A DNA stretch of 64,000 nucleotides from Gordionus sp. m RMFG-2023 (Eukaryota > Nematomorpha > Gordioida > Chordodea > Parachordodidae). Of the stretch, positions 36,084 to 49,246 are shown piece by piece. Position numbers and translations under genes: made by a program. Where the stretch lies: assembly GCF_954871325.1 (NCBI RefSeq), contig NC_088775.1:81135561-81199560 (forward strand). Direction: 5' to 3'. The notes under the pieces were generated by a model. That model had not been told where the DNA came from, made no database searches, and saw only the letters and a program-made list of their open reading frames with translations. Positions within the stretch are counted from its first letter, which is position 1, and each line of letters starts with the position of its first letter.

Positions 36084-38055
36084 ACCTGTTACACTTTCAG
36101 CTAGTTATATTAAAATAATAAATATTAAATAAGTAATAAAATAAAAACTCTCTAACTGAAAATAAAACACTAAATAAAAAAAAATTGAAAAAAAACTGGA
36201 TAAATATATCATAATTGATTTATCTAAAAAATCGATTAAAAAATCTACAAGACTAAAAATCTTATTTTTAATTTTTAAAAATATATTTGTCACTCATTTT
36301 CTAAAAGATAATAATAACGTTTTTAAAGAGCGGCACTTCAGTTGCACTGCAATATTTTTTTAAAAACATATAGATTGCTGATTTTAAAAATCAAGAGTGG
36401 GAGCTATCTCCTTTTTGTGATGGAGTGGAGGATGCCACCCTATTAGCTCCTTTAACTTTATTTCATAAATTGTTTAAGAAATAACTTAATATTCAAGCTA
36501 ATTCTTAAAAAATCTTGCATATTTTTTAGATATGGAAATATCTGATGTATACATTTATAATATTATTTCTTGTATAAAGTTTTATTATATTATTTTCTTT
36601 TATTTATATAGCTACACATAAGATATATTATTCAGAAGTCTCAAAGTGTGACTAGTTTTAATGGGAAGAAAATTATTGGATATTTTTATCTCAGGAATCA
36701 TATAAGAATTTAATTGGAATGATTAGTTATTGTTCATATAAAAATATTTTTTTTAGAGTTTTTAAAATCGAGGAGCAGTTAGCCCTTTAAGAAAGCCGAG
36801 TGAATCAAATTTTTTTCCTATATTTGAAGATGGTAGAACCAGAAATTTTCCATTAATTTTATAAAATATGTTAATGAAATATATATTTAGTACCTTTAAT
36901 ATAAACAATTAATTAAAGTATATTTGTAAACGTATTAATAAGGCAATATTTTCAGATATCATGAAATCTAAATATTAAAAATAATATATAGATAAGAAAA
37001 AGATAGAAAATTTGTAAAAATTTTAATTCATTCGTCATTCTTCACGGGTTATCTGCTCGTTATTTATAAAAGTGATGCAAAATCTCTCCATTTGAGGCTA
37101 TTTATAAAAACGGGTAATTATTTTATCCAGAAAAATTTATGCAAAGTCTGAAGATTTTGCTCATATATGGTACAAAGGTTTGGATATTGGAAAAAATTTT
37201 AAACAATAGAATCCTAAATTAAGTTATGCGCATCTTACCTAAGTAATAAAATTGTATTCTAGATTACATTTTTAGACTAAGTATATGTATCTAGATCCAT
37301 TTTTAGACTGTCTAACTGTGTCTGTATCTAATTTGAAAAGTATTTTTTAGCAACTCTAAAGTATATAGCCAAGTTATAATCGTAAAAATTTTCGAAATAA
37401 ATAAATTTTAGTTCATGAAGCCATTGATTAAAAATGCCCGAAGGTGATCCTTATAAGGATATGTCTTTAATAACTCCACCTATTTCTAGACTTATTAAAA
37501 TTAAATTATTTTGCAGATTTCGAATATTGCAAATCTCTTCTAGATTATCTTATACTTGGCATTAAAAAAAAAGTTAATTTGATAAAAATAAATATATTTT
37601 TAAATAACTTTATTGCATTTTTCAAGTATTCATAATGATAATATTTTTTATTCCTCCTACATTTTAATTAAATTGGGAATGAATAAAAAGGAATCAATAG
37701 AGAAATAAAAAAATGCATGATAAATTTTGTAAGGAAACAAATTCAAAACATATATCTCCTATCACACTAAAAATGCCTTCCAAGAATTTAGAAATTTTTT
37801 TGGAGTCAATCAAATAGATTATCAAGAATAAAATAAATATAATACTTCTCTCTATTACTCCTGTATAGTTGTTTAGTATTGCCAAATAGATTTACGGGAT
37901 AGGGGTGGTTGTTTATCATAAGATACAAATTTAGAAAATTTACTACTGTTAAAATCAATTAAAAAATCTAAATTTTTTTATGCATCATTTTCTTTGAATA
38001 AAAATATATAGATAAAAAAAAATGATTTTGTTTCTTTGAACATTTTTTTAAATTT
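36084..38055. repeat. mixed degenerate repeat stretch
   Basis: It starts with the family 1 landmark ACCTGTTACACTTTCAGCTA. It then holds GC-richer pieces near 36330-36470 (GAGTGGGAGCTATCTCC, TTAGCTCC) and 36765-36800 that resemble the start of the 705-bp units. A damaged TAGTG-type MITE half lies near 37070-37190. No gene is supported; the minus-strand open frames here are AT-rich noise. Confidence 0.45.
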
Positions 38056-39860
38056 AGAGCTGGAGCTAGTTCCTTTTAAAAACTCAGGAGCATGAGCTAG
38101 CTCCTTTTCAAATAGTAGAAGCGGAAGCTGAAGCTAGCTTCTTTTTAAAAGGAACGTTGATAACCCTGGATAATACAATAGAAATTTATATTAAGTTATA
38201 CAAATGTGTGAGGTTCTTCACCATTGAATTCAATCATAAAACCCTACTATGTTCTTGTTATTAATATGCAAAATTTAAGTTTTAATATATGTCGGAATCT
38301 ATTAATCATTCAAAAATTTAACTAAAGAACCTTATCAATTTTAAATATAATCAAATCACTTTCCTAGATATGGTTACTTAATGATACCATAAAATACACA
38401 CTATAATAAAATTCGACATTTTTACCATCATCCCCCAAAGCTATATTATTTAAAAAGTTAGAAGGAATTTATTTGATTATATAATGTTATAAATCATATA
38501 ATAATTAAGAATAATTCGATTATTAAAATTTAAAAAATAAGCTAGTTCTAATTTTACCTATATATTACATTTTCATAAAAAAAGCGATAGAAAAAGGTTA
38601 AAAAAAAATTGTTATTTTGTTTTATCAATAATATTTTTGGTAGTAATATTTTATATGGTTTTATTATAAATAAAGTCTACGATATGAATGAAAAATAAGA
38701 CAATGAATTTAGAATGTTAACAGTAAATCAAAATATATAAATAAACACAAATTTAAATTTAAAGCTGGAGCTCGCTCCTTTTAAAAACTCAGGAGCGGGA
38801 GTTAGCTCCTTTTCAAATGGTAGTTCGGAAACGGGAGCTATCTTCTTTAAGGAGTGTTAATAACCACGGATTATACTATAGAAATTTATATTTAACACAA
38901 ATGTGTGAACTTCTACACCATTGAATTCAACCATAAAACCCACTATATTCTTGTTATTACTATGCAAAATTTAAGAAGTTACCATTTATGTCAGAATCTT
39001 CATTCAACAATTCAACCAAAAAATCTTATCAATTTTAATTATACTTTATCTTACCTCCCTAGATATGGTTATTTTATGATATCATAAACTATACACTATA
39101 ATAAAATTTGATAATTTTACCATCTTCCCCATCAGCTATAATTTATATAAAAAGTTAAAAGAAATTAATTTGAGTAATGTTATAAATCATATAATCATTA
39201 AGAATAATTCCCTGATTAAAATTTAAAAAACAAACTAGTCCTAATTTCTTCGATATTATTTAATATTTAATTTTCATAAAAAAGAGATTAGAAAAATGAT
39301 TTTTAAAAAAATAAAGAAATAGTTATTTTGTTTTATAACATTTTTAGATTCATATATCTTGGTTTTTAATATAAATAAAGTCTACGATATGAATGAAAAA
39401 TAAGACAATAAATTTGGAATGTTAAAAGTAAATCAAAATGTGAAAATAAACACATATTTATATTTAGAGCTGGAGCTAGCTTCTTTTAAAAACTCAGGAG
39501 CGGGAGCTACTTCTTTTTCAAGTTGTAGATTTAAAACGGGAGCTAGCTTCTTTTTAAAAAAAGCCTTAATAATCCTGTATAATATTATAGAAATTTATAT
39601 ATGTGAACTTCTACACCATTGAATTCAATTCAACCATAAAACCACCCTATATGTTCTTATAATTAATATGCAAAATTTAAGAATTTACAATGTTAGAATC
39701 TATCATAAAGAATCTTATCAATTTTAAATATAATTTAATTCACCTCCCTAGATATGGTTACTTTATGATATCATAAACTATGCACTATAATAAAATTTGA
39801 TATTTTTACCATCTTCCCACTCAGCTATAATTTATATAAAAAGTTAAAAAGTTTATAACA
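38056..39860. repeat. tandem repeat, 705-bp units (family 3)
   Basis: Two full units and a partial third begin at 38056, 38761 and 39466, an exact 705-bp spacing twice. Each unit opens with AGCTGGAGCTAGCTCC-like text, AAAACTCAGGAGCGGGAG and GGGAGCTAGCTTC. These look like a transposon end that became part of the unit. Later come ATTCAACCATAAAAC, TCTACGATATGAATG and the core TTTTACCATCTTCCCC, then CAGCTATAATTTATATAAAA. That core links this family to the other arrays. No coding capacity is supported. Confidence 0.75.
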
Positions 39861-40170
39861 AAAATTCACATGAGTTTTAATTTAATTGGATATCATAAAT
39901 TTTTAGGGTAAAAATATCATGATTTTAAACATAAGATAATCTAAGCTTATAAATTATAATCGTTGAAAGATCACATATTGGTAAAACATACATTCACTGA
40001 TTATTAAAACTTATATTCTCTTCCCAAATCTTTAATTTCCTATTAAAGAATGATAAAAAATATTAAGGATGATCTGGATCTGGACAAATCCAGGTTGAAC
40101 TTGAAGATCAGACCCCTGCTAATATATTTTAGATAAAACGATATAATTGAATAATAAAATATATATAATC

Positions 40171-40357
40171 TTTGTTAAAACTTCGATTTAAAGAAGGCTA
40201 ATCTAATATTTTAGCTAAAAATATTACGCAAGCCTCAAAATTTTATTCATAGTTGTTTAAACCTTTCTTCCATCTATGAGTAAAATGTCAAGCTTGTGTA
40301 ATATTTTAGTTAAATGCTGAGTAAGTCGTTTTTAAAAATCGAGCCATTTAACAAATT
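40171..40357. mobile_element. worn TAGTG-family MITE
   Basis: Starts TTTGTTAAAACTTCGATTT and ends ATCGAGCCATTTAACAAAT. The central AAAATATTACGCAAGCCTC resembles the reference copy at 22718. Confidence 0.5.
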
Positions 40358-40371
40358 GAAAAAAAAATAAA

Positions 40372-42772
40372 GAACCCCCTCCCCCCTTTCGCTAAAATGT
40401 AAATAATATATTACTATACAAAAATTTCAAAGGGAAATAAGTAAAAATTAATAATTTTTTTTTAAAATAAAGTGCCTATTATTCTCACTAGTGTTGTTAA
40501 ACCACCTAACTTTAGTCAACGATAAAACAGCGTAGCCATGTTTTTATTCAGAAATATTCTAATCAATCTTCAAGTTTAGACTCAACTTAGATGCTTAATT
40601 TGATTTTTTAGGCTAAAAGCTTAACTAAGCTACAATAGAGATGGTCAAAGTTAAGTAATTTAACAACACTAATTCTCACATAATTTAGTAAAAAAATTGC
40701 AATTTAAAATGATTTTTGACAATATCTCCTTCCGCCATTGTCTATTATACTCCAAAATATATTATATATGATATATTTATTTACTTTGTACGCTCTTAGC
40801 TATATTTTAATTATTAGTATGAAATTTTATTAAGAAATATATAATATTATAAAGTAAGAATAACTTAATAGTTTAAATTTAAAATAAATTCAAAACGAAT
40901 CTTAATTTCGTGGAAATAATTTTTCTATTTTCATGAATATAAGAAAAATATAAATAAGAATAAAATAAAAAAGAGAGTAATATTTGTTTGGTACTTTAAA
41001 AAAAATATATTTACAAATTTCTATTTATCATTAACATTCCTAGTGTTCAATAATTTCCGAACCACTCTCTAACTTACAGGTTTTAGCAGTAATGCTCTCA
41101 ATTTCAAGAAATTAGGGCCAACAAAATAATTTTGATTTAAAACAATCATGAAAAATAATTAATGCATTTAAAAGAATAACAATCAATCAATATTTAAAAC
41201 AGCGAAACAAATTACGATTTTAAAATTATGCTATTGTAATGTCTTATCTCCTCTAAATATGCCAATATCTTTATTATTCTTTGAAAATAAATTATATATG
41301 ATATCTTTTACTATCTTCTATCTCAGCTATGTATAATATAAAAAGATGATATCTTTTACTATCTTCTATCTCAGCTATGTATAATATAAAAAGATATTTA
41401 TGAAATATTATAGAATATTATAAATGTGATTTGAATTTTGGTTTATTTTAGAAAATCAACCTTTTTATATTTTGTAAAATCTTATTTTTTTCCTTTTATT
41501 TAATAAAAATAAAATTACATCTAAAAGTTTCTTTTCATTAACGAATATTTTCGGGCAAAATCCTACCAGCTTGTTAAAACAGAGACATTTGTGAAAAATA
41601 CCTGATCTCGAGGCAAGATCAAATTTATATACTTTTACAAATCATTTTAATATAAAACCTCAATCATCAGAAATAAATAATGATTTTGAAGATCAATATT
41701 AATCAAAATATTATAATAAAACATCAAAACAACGACCAATAACATTAGGCTATTGCAATATGTTTTCAATATTATATATGATATATTTTACTATCTACGC
41801 TTTCACCTATAATATAAAATGTAAATTAATAATAATTCTTTGGTTAAATAATAAATTCAAAATCTCCACTATTCTTAACTTTTGTTTAAATTGTTTATCA
41901 CAATATATAGATATATTTTATGTAATTTAAAACTTAGTTTATTTTGGATGTATTTTAGGAAATCACCTTTTTCTATTATATAAAAACTATTATTTTCATT
42001 AACTAATTTGATTATAGATTAATTTAGTGTTATTTAAATATTTCCAAGCTACTCCCACAGCTTAGGGGCATAGCAGAAATAATTGTTTTAAATTCCCAGA
42101 AAATAACGAGCGCCAAAACATTTTAATGTAAAACTTCATTCATGTGAATAATTAATTTTGAAGGATACTAATCTATATAAATTTTTTAATAAAATACCCA
42201 AACCAATAACAGCCTATAATTCCTACATTATCTTATCTCTTCTGATTATGTAAATGTCTGATATTCTCCAAAATATATTATATATGATATATTTACTCTC
42301 TGCACTCTTAGCTATAAATTAATATAAAATTTTAAATAAAGACATTTATTAAAGAATATAAAACAAATTAAATTAAGAATACTAATGGTTTAACTTAAAA
42401 TACAATCAAAATCCACACGATTCCTATTTCTTCTATATTACTTACTTATTTTCATAATTTTAAGAAAGATAAAAATGGATAATTTTTTTTAGTGAATAAT
42501 ATAATATCTGTTGTTTTTAGGTTGTTTTTCAAAATAGATTGATGTATTATATGTGATTAGAATTGTTGATTTTGGATTTCTTTTAGAAATCAGCTTTTCA
42601 TATGAAATAAAATCTTTATTATTCTTTTCCATTAGATAGTTTTAAAAAAATTTTAAAAAATTTAATTTTTTTATCAACAATACCAGGTCAATGTAGAATA
42701 AATATTTTGGAGCCTATAGCCTTTCTTTCTTACTTTCTTTATTTCCCCAGAAAAAACGAGCATAATCTCAAA
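40372..42772. repeat. core-repeat array, family 2, first block
   Basis: Copies of the conserved core (TATATTATATATGATAT, then TTTACTATCTTCG and TCAGCTATAATTT) lie near 40750, 41270, 41765 and 42265. Between cores run shared blocks: CCTAGTGTTCAATAATTTCC, TAACCTCGAGGCAAG, AATATAAAACTTCAATCAT and AAACACCAAAAC. At about 41293-41396 a stretch of roughly 53 bp beginning GATATCTTTTACTATCTTC is repeated in direct tandem. No gene seen. Confidence 0.7.
40489..40671. mobile_element. TAGTG-ended MITE, variant interior
   Basis: A 183-bp element from TAGTGTTGTTAAACCACC to AGTAATTTAACAACACTA. It has a perfect 8-bp target duplication, ATTCTCAC (40481-40488 and 40672-40679). It is inserted in the start of a core repeat (GCCTATTATTCTC). 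Only the ends match the reference MITE; the interior differs, so it is a separate subfamily mobilised by the same kind of transposase. Confidence 0.85.
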
Positions 42773-43732
42773 CAAGGTTGTGAACCGTAAAAATATTAAC
42801 CGAGTTCTGTTCAAGGCAAAAAAATTTAAATAGTTTGGGGGTTCCAGGGAATATTTTTAAACCCCGGTTTGGTTCTAGATTCAACTTGGGTTTAGGAATA
42901 TTTTAATTGTATATAAAAATAAATAATTAAAAAATAAGACATAAATTTGGTAATATAAATAAAAAAAATTATTTTATTTATAGACAAAATATATTCAAAA
43001 ATATAAAGTATAGTTATGCATCAATTTTAAAAATTTTATTTAAAAGTATTATTAGCATAATATCATAATCCTACCATAATTCTATCAAGAGTTTTACACT
43101 CATGCTTGTTCTTTTCGGATAAAGAATGAATTTCAAATTTGAAAAAGATCTTTCAACGCTTACCTATACTAAATATATTTTCATGAAAATATGATAAATT
43201 AACTTGGGTTGCAGGAACAGCAAAAATTTTGGATAAGATTAAGGTGCTGCAGCTTAGCAAACTCCCAAAAATGCAAAATATTTACCTTCATATCAGATCT
43301 TTTAAAATTGCCATATCCAGTAATGTTCCAATACTTTTCTCTGCAATTTTTGGCCATATTTTTAAGTATTTTCTCCTGCCTTTCTTTATGTTGTATTAAT
43401 TTCTATTTCAATAACTTTATCCAAATTATTTTCATCAGATAAAATGGGTTTGGATATAGTTTTAACCTGACTCTATAGATTATCATGATGCATTTTCGTA
43501 CAACTCTTATCATCATCACTAGATTATATTTGTAATATATAAGGGTTTTTACTAAAAATCTCATTTAAATTAATATTTATATTTGGAATTATACAAGTAT
43601 CTTTATATGTGATTTTAACTATAAAATTCACAGAATTCGCTTGAATAAATTTTAAAAGGGTTCAGGTTCGGTTCGAGTTCAAAATTTTTTCAAAACCCCG
43701 AGTTTTTTGTCCGAATCTGGTTTTAAACACTG
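42773..43732 (-). mobile_element. second hAT element, internally deleted
   Basis: A 960-bp element. The right end, read on the minus strand, is CAGTGTTTAAAACCAGATTC; the left end is CAAGGTTGTGAACCG, a worn match. Flanks ATCTCAAA and ATCCAAGA agree at 5 of 8 positions, consistent with an old target duplication. It interrupts a family 2 unit: array text stops at CATAATCTCA and resumes at AAGAGAGTAAATTTATAAG. GC-richer arms rich in GGTTCGG and CCCCGAG frame an AT-rich interior with a transposase remnant. Confidence 0.75.
43085..43260 (-). pseudogene. hAT transposase C-terminal fragment with intron-like insertion
   Basis: The minus strand reads LILSKIFAVPATQ, then, after 40 bases, VSVERSFSNLKFILYPKRTS. 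Together these make the hAT C-terminal dimerisation domain, which in the copy at 31.65 kb is continuous (VPATQVSVEEAFSS). The 40-base interruption at 43164-43203 starts GT, ends AG, falls exactly between codons and is AT-rich. It matches the 40-46-nt introns of the TPR gene. Upstream transposase domains are absent. The opposite-strand 77-residue open frame at 43209-43442 is a shadow. Confidence 0.75.
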
Positions 43733-45260
43733 ATCCAAGAGAGTAAATTTATAAGATATCACCAAACATTTTTAAATAAAAAAGACTTCAATTTTGTTAG
43801 ATAAAGAATTATTTGGAAACATACCAATCAATAATTCCTATATAAAAAAATCCACTATCCACAATCTTATAAAACTATTGCAATGCAATATCAAACTCTT
43901 CCAATTAAACCAATGTTCATTTTTCTCCAGAGTATGTTATATATGATATTTTTACTATCTTCACTATCAGCTATAATTTAAATAGAATTCAAAAATGGAT
44001 ATATTTTAAATATTATAAAATATTATAAAATAAGATTAAATCAATCCTTAAATTAAAATCCATTCAAAATCCATGCGATTCGGTGTTTAATTTAGAAAAT
44101 CAAAAAATAAAGTGAATAATATCTCTTTTGTTATGAATGTTTATCACAATAAATTGATATTTTTTATGTGGTTAAGAAATATTATTTTAATTTGGATTTA
44201 TTTTAGAAAATCAACTTGTAAACAAATTTTTTTATTATTTATTTATATAAGCTAGTTGTATTTAATTAATATTCCTATTGTTGAATAAATATTTCCTGGC
44301 TACTCGGTATAAACTTTGTTTATTTTATCAGAACTAAGTGCTCACATTTCTAGAAAAGAGGTCTACCCTTGAAGCAAAAGCAAATTTATAAAAATCACTA
44401 AAAGGTTTTAATATAAAACTTCAGTCATGTTAGATTATTAATTGATTAGGTGGGATAATAATAAATATAATTTTATAATAAAATACCAAAATAAACCACA
44501 ATCTTATAAAGCTCTTGCAATATCTTATTTCTTATAAATACACTAATGTTTATTATTCTCCAAAAAAAATATTATATATCTTATTTTTACTGTCTTCGCC
44601 ATCAGCTATAATTTTATATATAATTTAAAAGTTGATTTTTAAAAAATAATATATATTAAGAATAACTCAATCCTTAGATTTAAAATGCATTCAAAATTCA
44701 TGCTACTCTGAATTTCTGCGAGTAAGATGAAAAAATAAATAATATCTTTATTGATTAAATTGTTTATCATACATAATTGACATTTTTTATGTGATTTAAA
44801 TTTTTATTTATTTTGGATTTATTTTAGGAAATCCTTTTTGTATTAAACAAAATAAAATATTTGTTATTTCATTTCAGTAGCTAGTTTTATTTTATTTATG
44901 TTCCTGGTTTTGATAAATAGTTTTGGATCACTTCGTAGGAAGTAAACTGTTTATATTCCCAGAAAAAAAGAGGCCTAACCTCGTGGCAGAACAAATATAA
45001 AATATCACAAAATTATTTTAATATAAAACCCTAATCATAAAAATAAATTGAAAGAATAACATTAAATAAAAATAATTAATAAAACACCAAAGCACACCCT
45101 GAATTTTTATACTGTACTATTAAAAATACCTAATGTCCTTTAAATACGCCATATTATTTATTCTCAAATTATAGTAATAATATAAATGATATTTTTCTTT
45201 ACTATCTCTGCTATCAGCTATAATGAAATATAAAATTTTTAAATCGATACTTTTAATAGT

Positions 45261-45335
45261 AAATATGTTAGCGTTAATGTGTTATTTTCTGCAATGTGTA
45301 TATAAGTACATTGCTTGATTTTTTTCGGCGGTAGG
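45261..45335. mobile_element. single arm of inverted-repeat element, family B
   Basis: ATATGTTAGCGTTAATGTG followed by TTATTTTCTGC matches the left end of the copies at 1492 and 51478. No opposite arm was found, so this is a fragment. Confidence 0.5.
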
Positions 45336-45544
45336 CAGGGTGAATTTTAATTTCGGCAATGTATTCTATTTTACAAATTAAATTTATTATTCATTGAAGT
45401 TAATTTATTATTTATTTAAGAGAAATTTATTATTTAAAAATTTATTTTTATAATTTATAGATTTAGTTAGAATTTTTCTTAAATTTTAAGATGGCTAAGG
45501 TTTTTTGATCTTATTTTTAAATACGGTTAAAGTTTATTGATCTT

Positions 45545-45760
45545 ATATTATTTTTTATTTTGAGATAATTTATTTTAACGGTGTATTATTTTTTTTAATA
45601 TATCTTTTTGAGATGATTTATTTTAATGTTATATTATTTTTTTAATATATATATCTCAGAGATTTATTTTTATATGTTATATTATTTTTTTAACATATTT
45701 TTTTGAGATAATTTATTTTAATGTGTTATATTTTTTTTTAATTATATATAATATTAAAAA
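45545..45760 (+). repeat. short tandem repeat, period about 48 bp
   Basis: About four imperfect units of GAGATAATTTATTTTAA followed by a TATTATTTTTTTAATATAT-like tract. The GAGAT starts lie near 45561, 45610, 45658 and 45705. Confidence 0.6.
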
Positions 45761-46412
45761 TAAAGAATTAATTCATCATTAAATTTATAACACACTCAAA
45801 ATCCAGACGAGTTTGAGAAACTTTGACATTTTTACTTATTTTCATAAATTAAGAAATATAAAAATGTATTAAAATATTAAAGCGAATAATATTTCTTTTA
45901 TTTAGATTGTTTTTATAATATAACATTTTTTTATGAAATTAGAATTTGGTTTATTTAAAAAATTATATTAATTTTTCGATTTATAATTAATGTTCCTGTT
46001 AAAGTGATATTTCCTAACCATGCTTTAATAGCTTATGCAAATTTCTAGCAGAAATTATTAGTTCATTTTCCCAATTATTTTAATATAAAAATGACTATCA
46101 TGAAAAATAAATAATGAACTTGAAAAAATATTTAAAAAAATTCCTAGACCAAACTATCTTTAACATTGTTCTAATTCAATATTAATCTCCTTTAATATGC
46201 CACTGCCTATTATTCCACGAAATATATTATATATGATATTTTTTTACTATCTTTGTTCTCGGCTATTATTTGATTTAATTTTAAAAAAGAAATTGATTAA
46301 AGATTATATAATACTAATTAAGAAGAGCGCAATGGTAAAATTATAATGAATCCAAAAAAGTCCTAATTTTTTTCTTATTTATATATTGTTAGAGATAAGG
46401 AAGGATGTAAAT

Positions 46413-46480
46413 TAGTGTTGTTAAACGACTTGATTTGAGTCCATTATTATTTTAGCCAAAATATCAAAACGCCTAATTTT
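46413..46480. mobile_element. partial TAGTG-family MITE
   Basis: The left arm is well preserved (TAGTGTTGTTAAACGACTTG then ATTTGAG). The rest breaks off after about 70 bp. Confidence 0.5.
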
Positions 46481-47229
46481 GCTCACCTTGTTGTATTTAA
46501 TAAAATCGTTATTATCTTATTCTAAAGTAATCTATCTTTTTAATTTTCCTAAATGTTCTCCCTAAAAGCTTAGTCAAGAAACTTGCATTGCCAAAAAATG
46601 GCATATCGATACAAGATTAAATTTCAATCGTGATAAATAAATAATGAATTTAGACCCAAAGCATTATGCTATTATAATATCTTATCTCCTCTAAATATGA
46701 TATTGCCTATTATTTAACATTTTATATTTATATATGATATTTTTTACTATCTTCGCTATCAGCTATCATACATTATAAAATTTTAATATATTTCATAAGT
46801 ATAAGAAAGATGAAAATAATATCAAAAATATATTAAAATCAATACCATTTTTTTGTTTAGATTGTTTATAACAAATCTTTTGTAGAAAGTTTATTTCAGA
46901 TTTATTTTAAAAATCCCCATTTTACTTTAAATAAAATCTTTAGTGTAAATAATAAAAATATAGAGTTTTCATTAATGTTTCTATTTCCTAGTATGAATAA
47001 ACTACGAACCACTTCGTAACAGCTTGGTCGAGGTTTTAGCATAAATAATCCGCTAACATTAACAGAAAAAGTGCTTAACCTAGAGATAATAGTAAATTTA
47101 TAAAATGTTACAATAATTTTAACATAAAACTTTAAACATTAAAAATAAAAATTTGTAGAGATAACAATAATAATATTTAATAAGTCACCAAAGAAATATA
47201 TTGTTATACCAATTAGATATCGGCATAAA

Positions 47230-47586
47230 TAGATCCGACCCGAACGGTTCGGACAGTAGTTTAATTTTAAAGAAATGAATTGGTAAGGGTTGGCTTAAAT
47301 TTTGAAATAAAATTGAGATATGCATATTTTTTAAAAATTTTTTAAGATAAAAGGCACCATTAATTTTTATTTCTAAGTTGAATGATCAAAACATGTAATG
47401 TATAGTGTAAAAATGTAAATATTTAAAAAATTAATTTCTATATTTAAAAAAATTTGGGCCAGCAACTAATTATTTTTATTTCGATTAATTTCAGGACAAA
47501 TAAAATAAAATTACATTCAGGATCGGTTCGGACCAATATGTTAATATTTCGGCCTGGGCTTAAAAAATTAGGCCCGATGTATCATC
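47230..47586. mobile_element. GC-rich hAT-like MITE, family C (copy 3)
   Basis: Starts TAGATCCGACCCGAACGG and ends AATTAGGCCCGATGTATC. Like the 23-kb copy it has GC-rich arms, the internal ATTAATTTCTATATTTAAA and a GGCCTGGGCTTAAAAAATT end. It contains an additional internal stretch (47460-47530), so it is a rearranged copy. Confidence 0.6.
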
Positions 47587-48475
47587 AATAACAATCTATT
47601 CTTTTCATAATAAGTGACTAGTTAATATTCCTCAAAAAAAATTATAAAGTTATTTTTTTTTACTATCTTTGTTCTCAGCTATTATTTAAAATAATATTTA
47701 TAAATGAAATGTATTAAAGAATAAGAATTCAATGTTTAAATGTGAAATGCATTCAAGATTCAATAAGTCTTTAATTCTTCTACATTATACTTACCTTTTC
47801 CAAAAATATAAGAAAAAAATAGATGCCAAGAGAGTTTATCAAAATATAATTATATATTTAATTTTGGTTTTTTGGTTTTATTTTAGGAAAACATCTTGTT
47901 GTATTAAATAAAATTCTTATAAATATTTTTTTTTAATTATAACTAGTTAGTAGTGCTATTAAACTGCACGATTTGGTTCGATTTTTAATAAGGTCCGATT
48001 AAAATTTTAGCCAAAATAATATTATATAAGTCTGGAGATTTTGCTCATAGATGTCAAAAAGGTTTGGCCTTCTATTTGCCAGATCTCGAAGCTTAACATT
48101 TGTCTGGCTAAAATTTTAACCATGCCGTTTTTTAAAAAAATTTTATTTCGAAGATTAACTTTGTTAGCTAAATATTTCCCGGTCCTTTCCTGAAGCTTGG
48201 TCTTATCAGAAATAATAAACTAAAATTCCCAGAAAAAATATGCATAATGCATATCCAAGAGCAAATTATAAAATATCAAAAATATATTATAATATGAAAT
48301 TCAATCATAAAGAACAATGATTTTTAACATTAAACTAATGAAATATTTCATCTTCTTTAAGTAGACCTACTGCCTATTATTCCTCAAATATGTATAAGAA
48401 TATATTTTACTATCATCGCTACTATCCGCTATAATATAAAATTTAAAAAAGGTATTTATTAAAGAATAATACAAT
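47587..48475. repeat. core-repeat array, family 2, third block
   Basis: Core copies near 47630 and 48385 flank a TAGTG-family MITE (47951-48150). The remaining text follows the usual inter-core order. No gene seen. Confidence 0.6.
47951..48150. mobile_element. worn TAGTG-family MITE
   Basis: Starts TAGTGCTATTAAACTGCACG. The centre reads GTCTGGAGATTTTGCTCATA and is followed by CCAGATCTCGAAGC. The right arm is degraded near TTAACTTTGTTAGC. Confidence 0.55.
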
Positions 48476-49168
48476 AGGTTGGTACAATAAAAGATCATTT
48501 CGTATCTTGTACTTATAGATTTTGTATTTTTTAATATTATACTTATATCTGTGAAGATGCTTTATTTTCAAAAGAATCTTGTATCTTTTTAATTTTCATA
48601 AGTTACAGATTCAGATATTTTTTTATATTTTTGTTTAAAAAATTTATTAACTTTTACATTTTTTCCGTAGTTTCTTGAATTATTTTTGTCATTTTTTTTC
48701 TTATCTTTATATTTTAAATTAATATCTATTATTTATTTTAGAAAGTTGTAAAAATAATAATATTTGGGTAATTTCGAGAAGTATACATTGTAATGGTTTA
48801 AAAGATTTATTTTATTATAATGATTATTGTGGTGTTGGGTTTCTGAAATCGAATTTGCAGGATTCAGTTAATTTTTATAAAGGACTCCGAAAGATTCGGC
48901 TTTTTTTTAAATTATAAAGCTCTTACTTACCTTAACTCTTTGGCGAAGATCACTTATTTTGTTTAATGATATTTATTTTATAAATATCAATTTTTCATAT
49001 ATACCATAATCCAATTTCTTAGATAACCGTAATTTTTGATTGCTCATCGATTTGAAAAATATTTTTAAGCTTAAATTGATACCCTTAGCTGGGCAGATTG
49101 TTGGTTTCATTCGAATTTGCTAATAATTTGTGAAGAATAAGAGCTCGGAATAAAGCCAAATTAGTATT

Positions 49169-49246
49169 GATTTGTTAGATAATATTGCAAAGCGTATTGA
49201 GCATCGTATGAACCCAACTATATTAAAATTTCTCGGAATGATTTAA
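49169..49246 (+). other. coding-like island, unidentified
   Basis: A 25-codon run reading DLLDNIAKRIEHRMNPTILK then FLGMI and a stop. Upstream in another frame is ELGIKPN, which could continue it across a frame change. The peptide is amphipathic and protein-like with no match I recognise. Confidence 0.2.

Larger units (their letters stand above)
43733..47229. repeat. core-repeat array, family 2, second block
   Basis: Core copies lie near 43935, 44560, 45165, 46215 and 46715, with spacings of about 625, 605, 1,050 and 500. The larger gap holds foreign text at 45261-45780 (part of an inverted-repeat element and a short tandem repeat). Inter-core blocks match the first block: TGTTGAATAAATATTTCC, GGCCTAACCTCG and AACACCAAAACAAACCAC-like text. 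A partial TAGTG-family MITE lies at about 46413-46480. No gene seen. Confidence 0.7.

Noticed and set aside
43209-43442. 77-residue plus-strand open frame
   Set aside because: It is the antisense shadow of a hAT transposase remnant coded on the minus strand.
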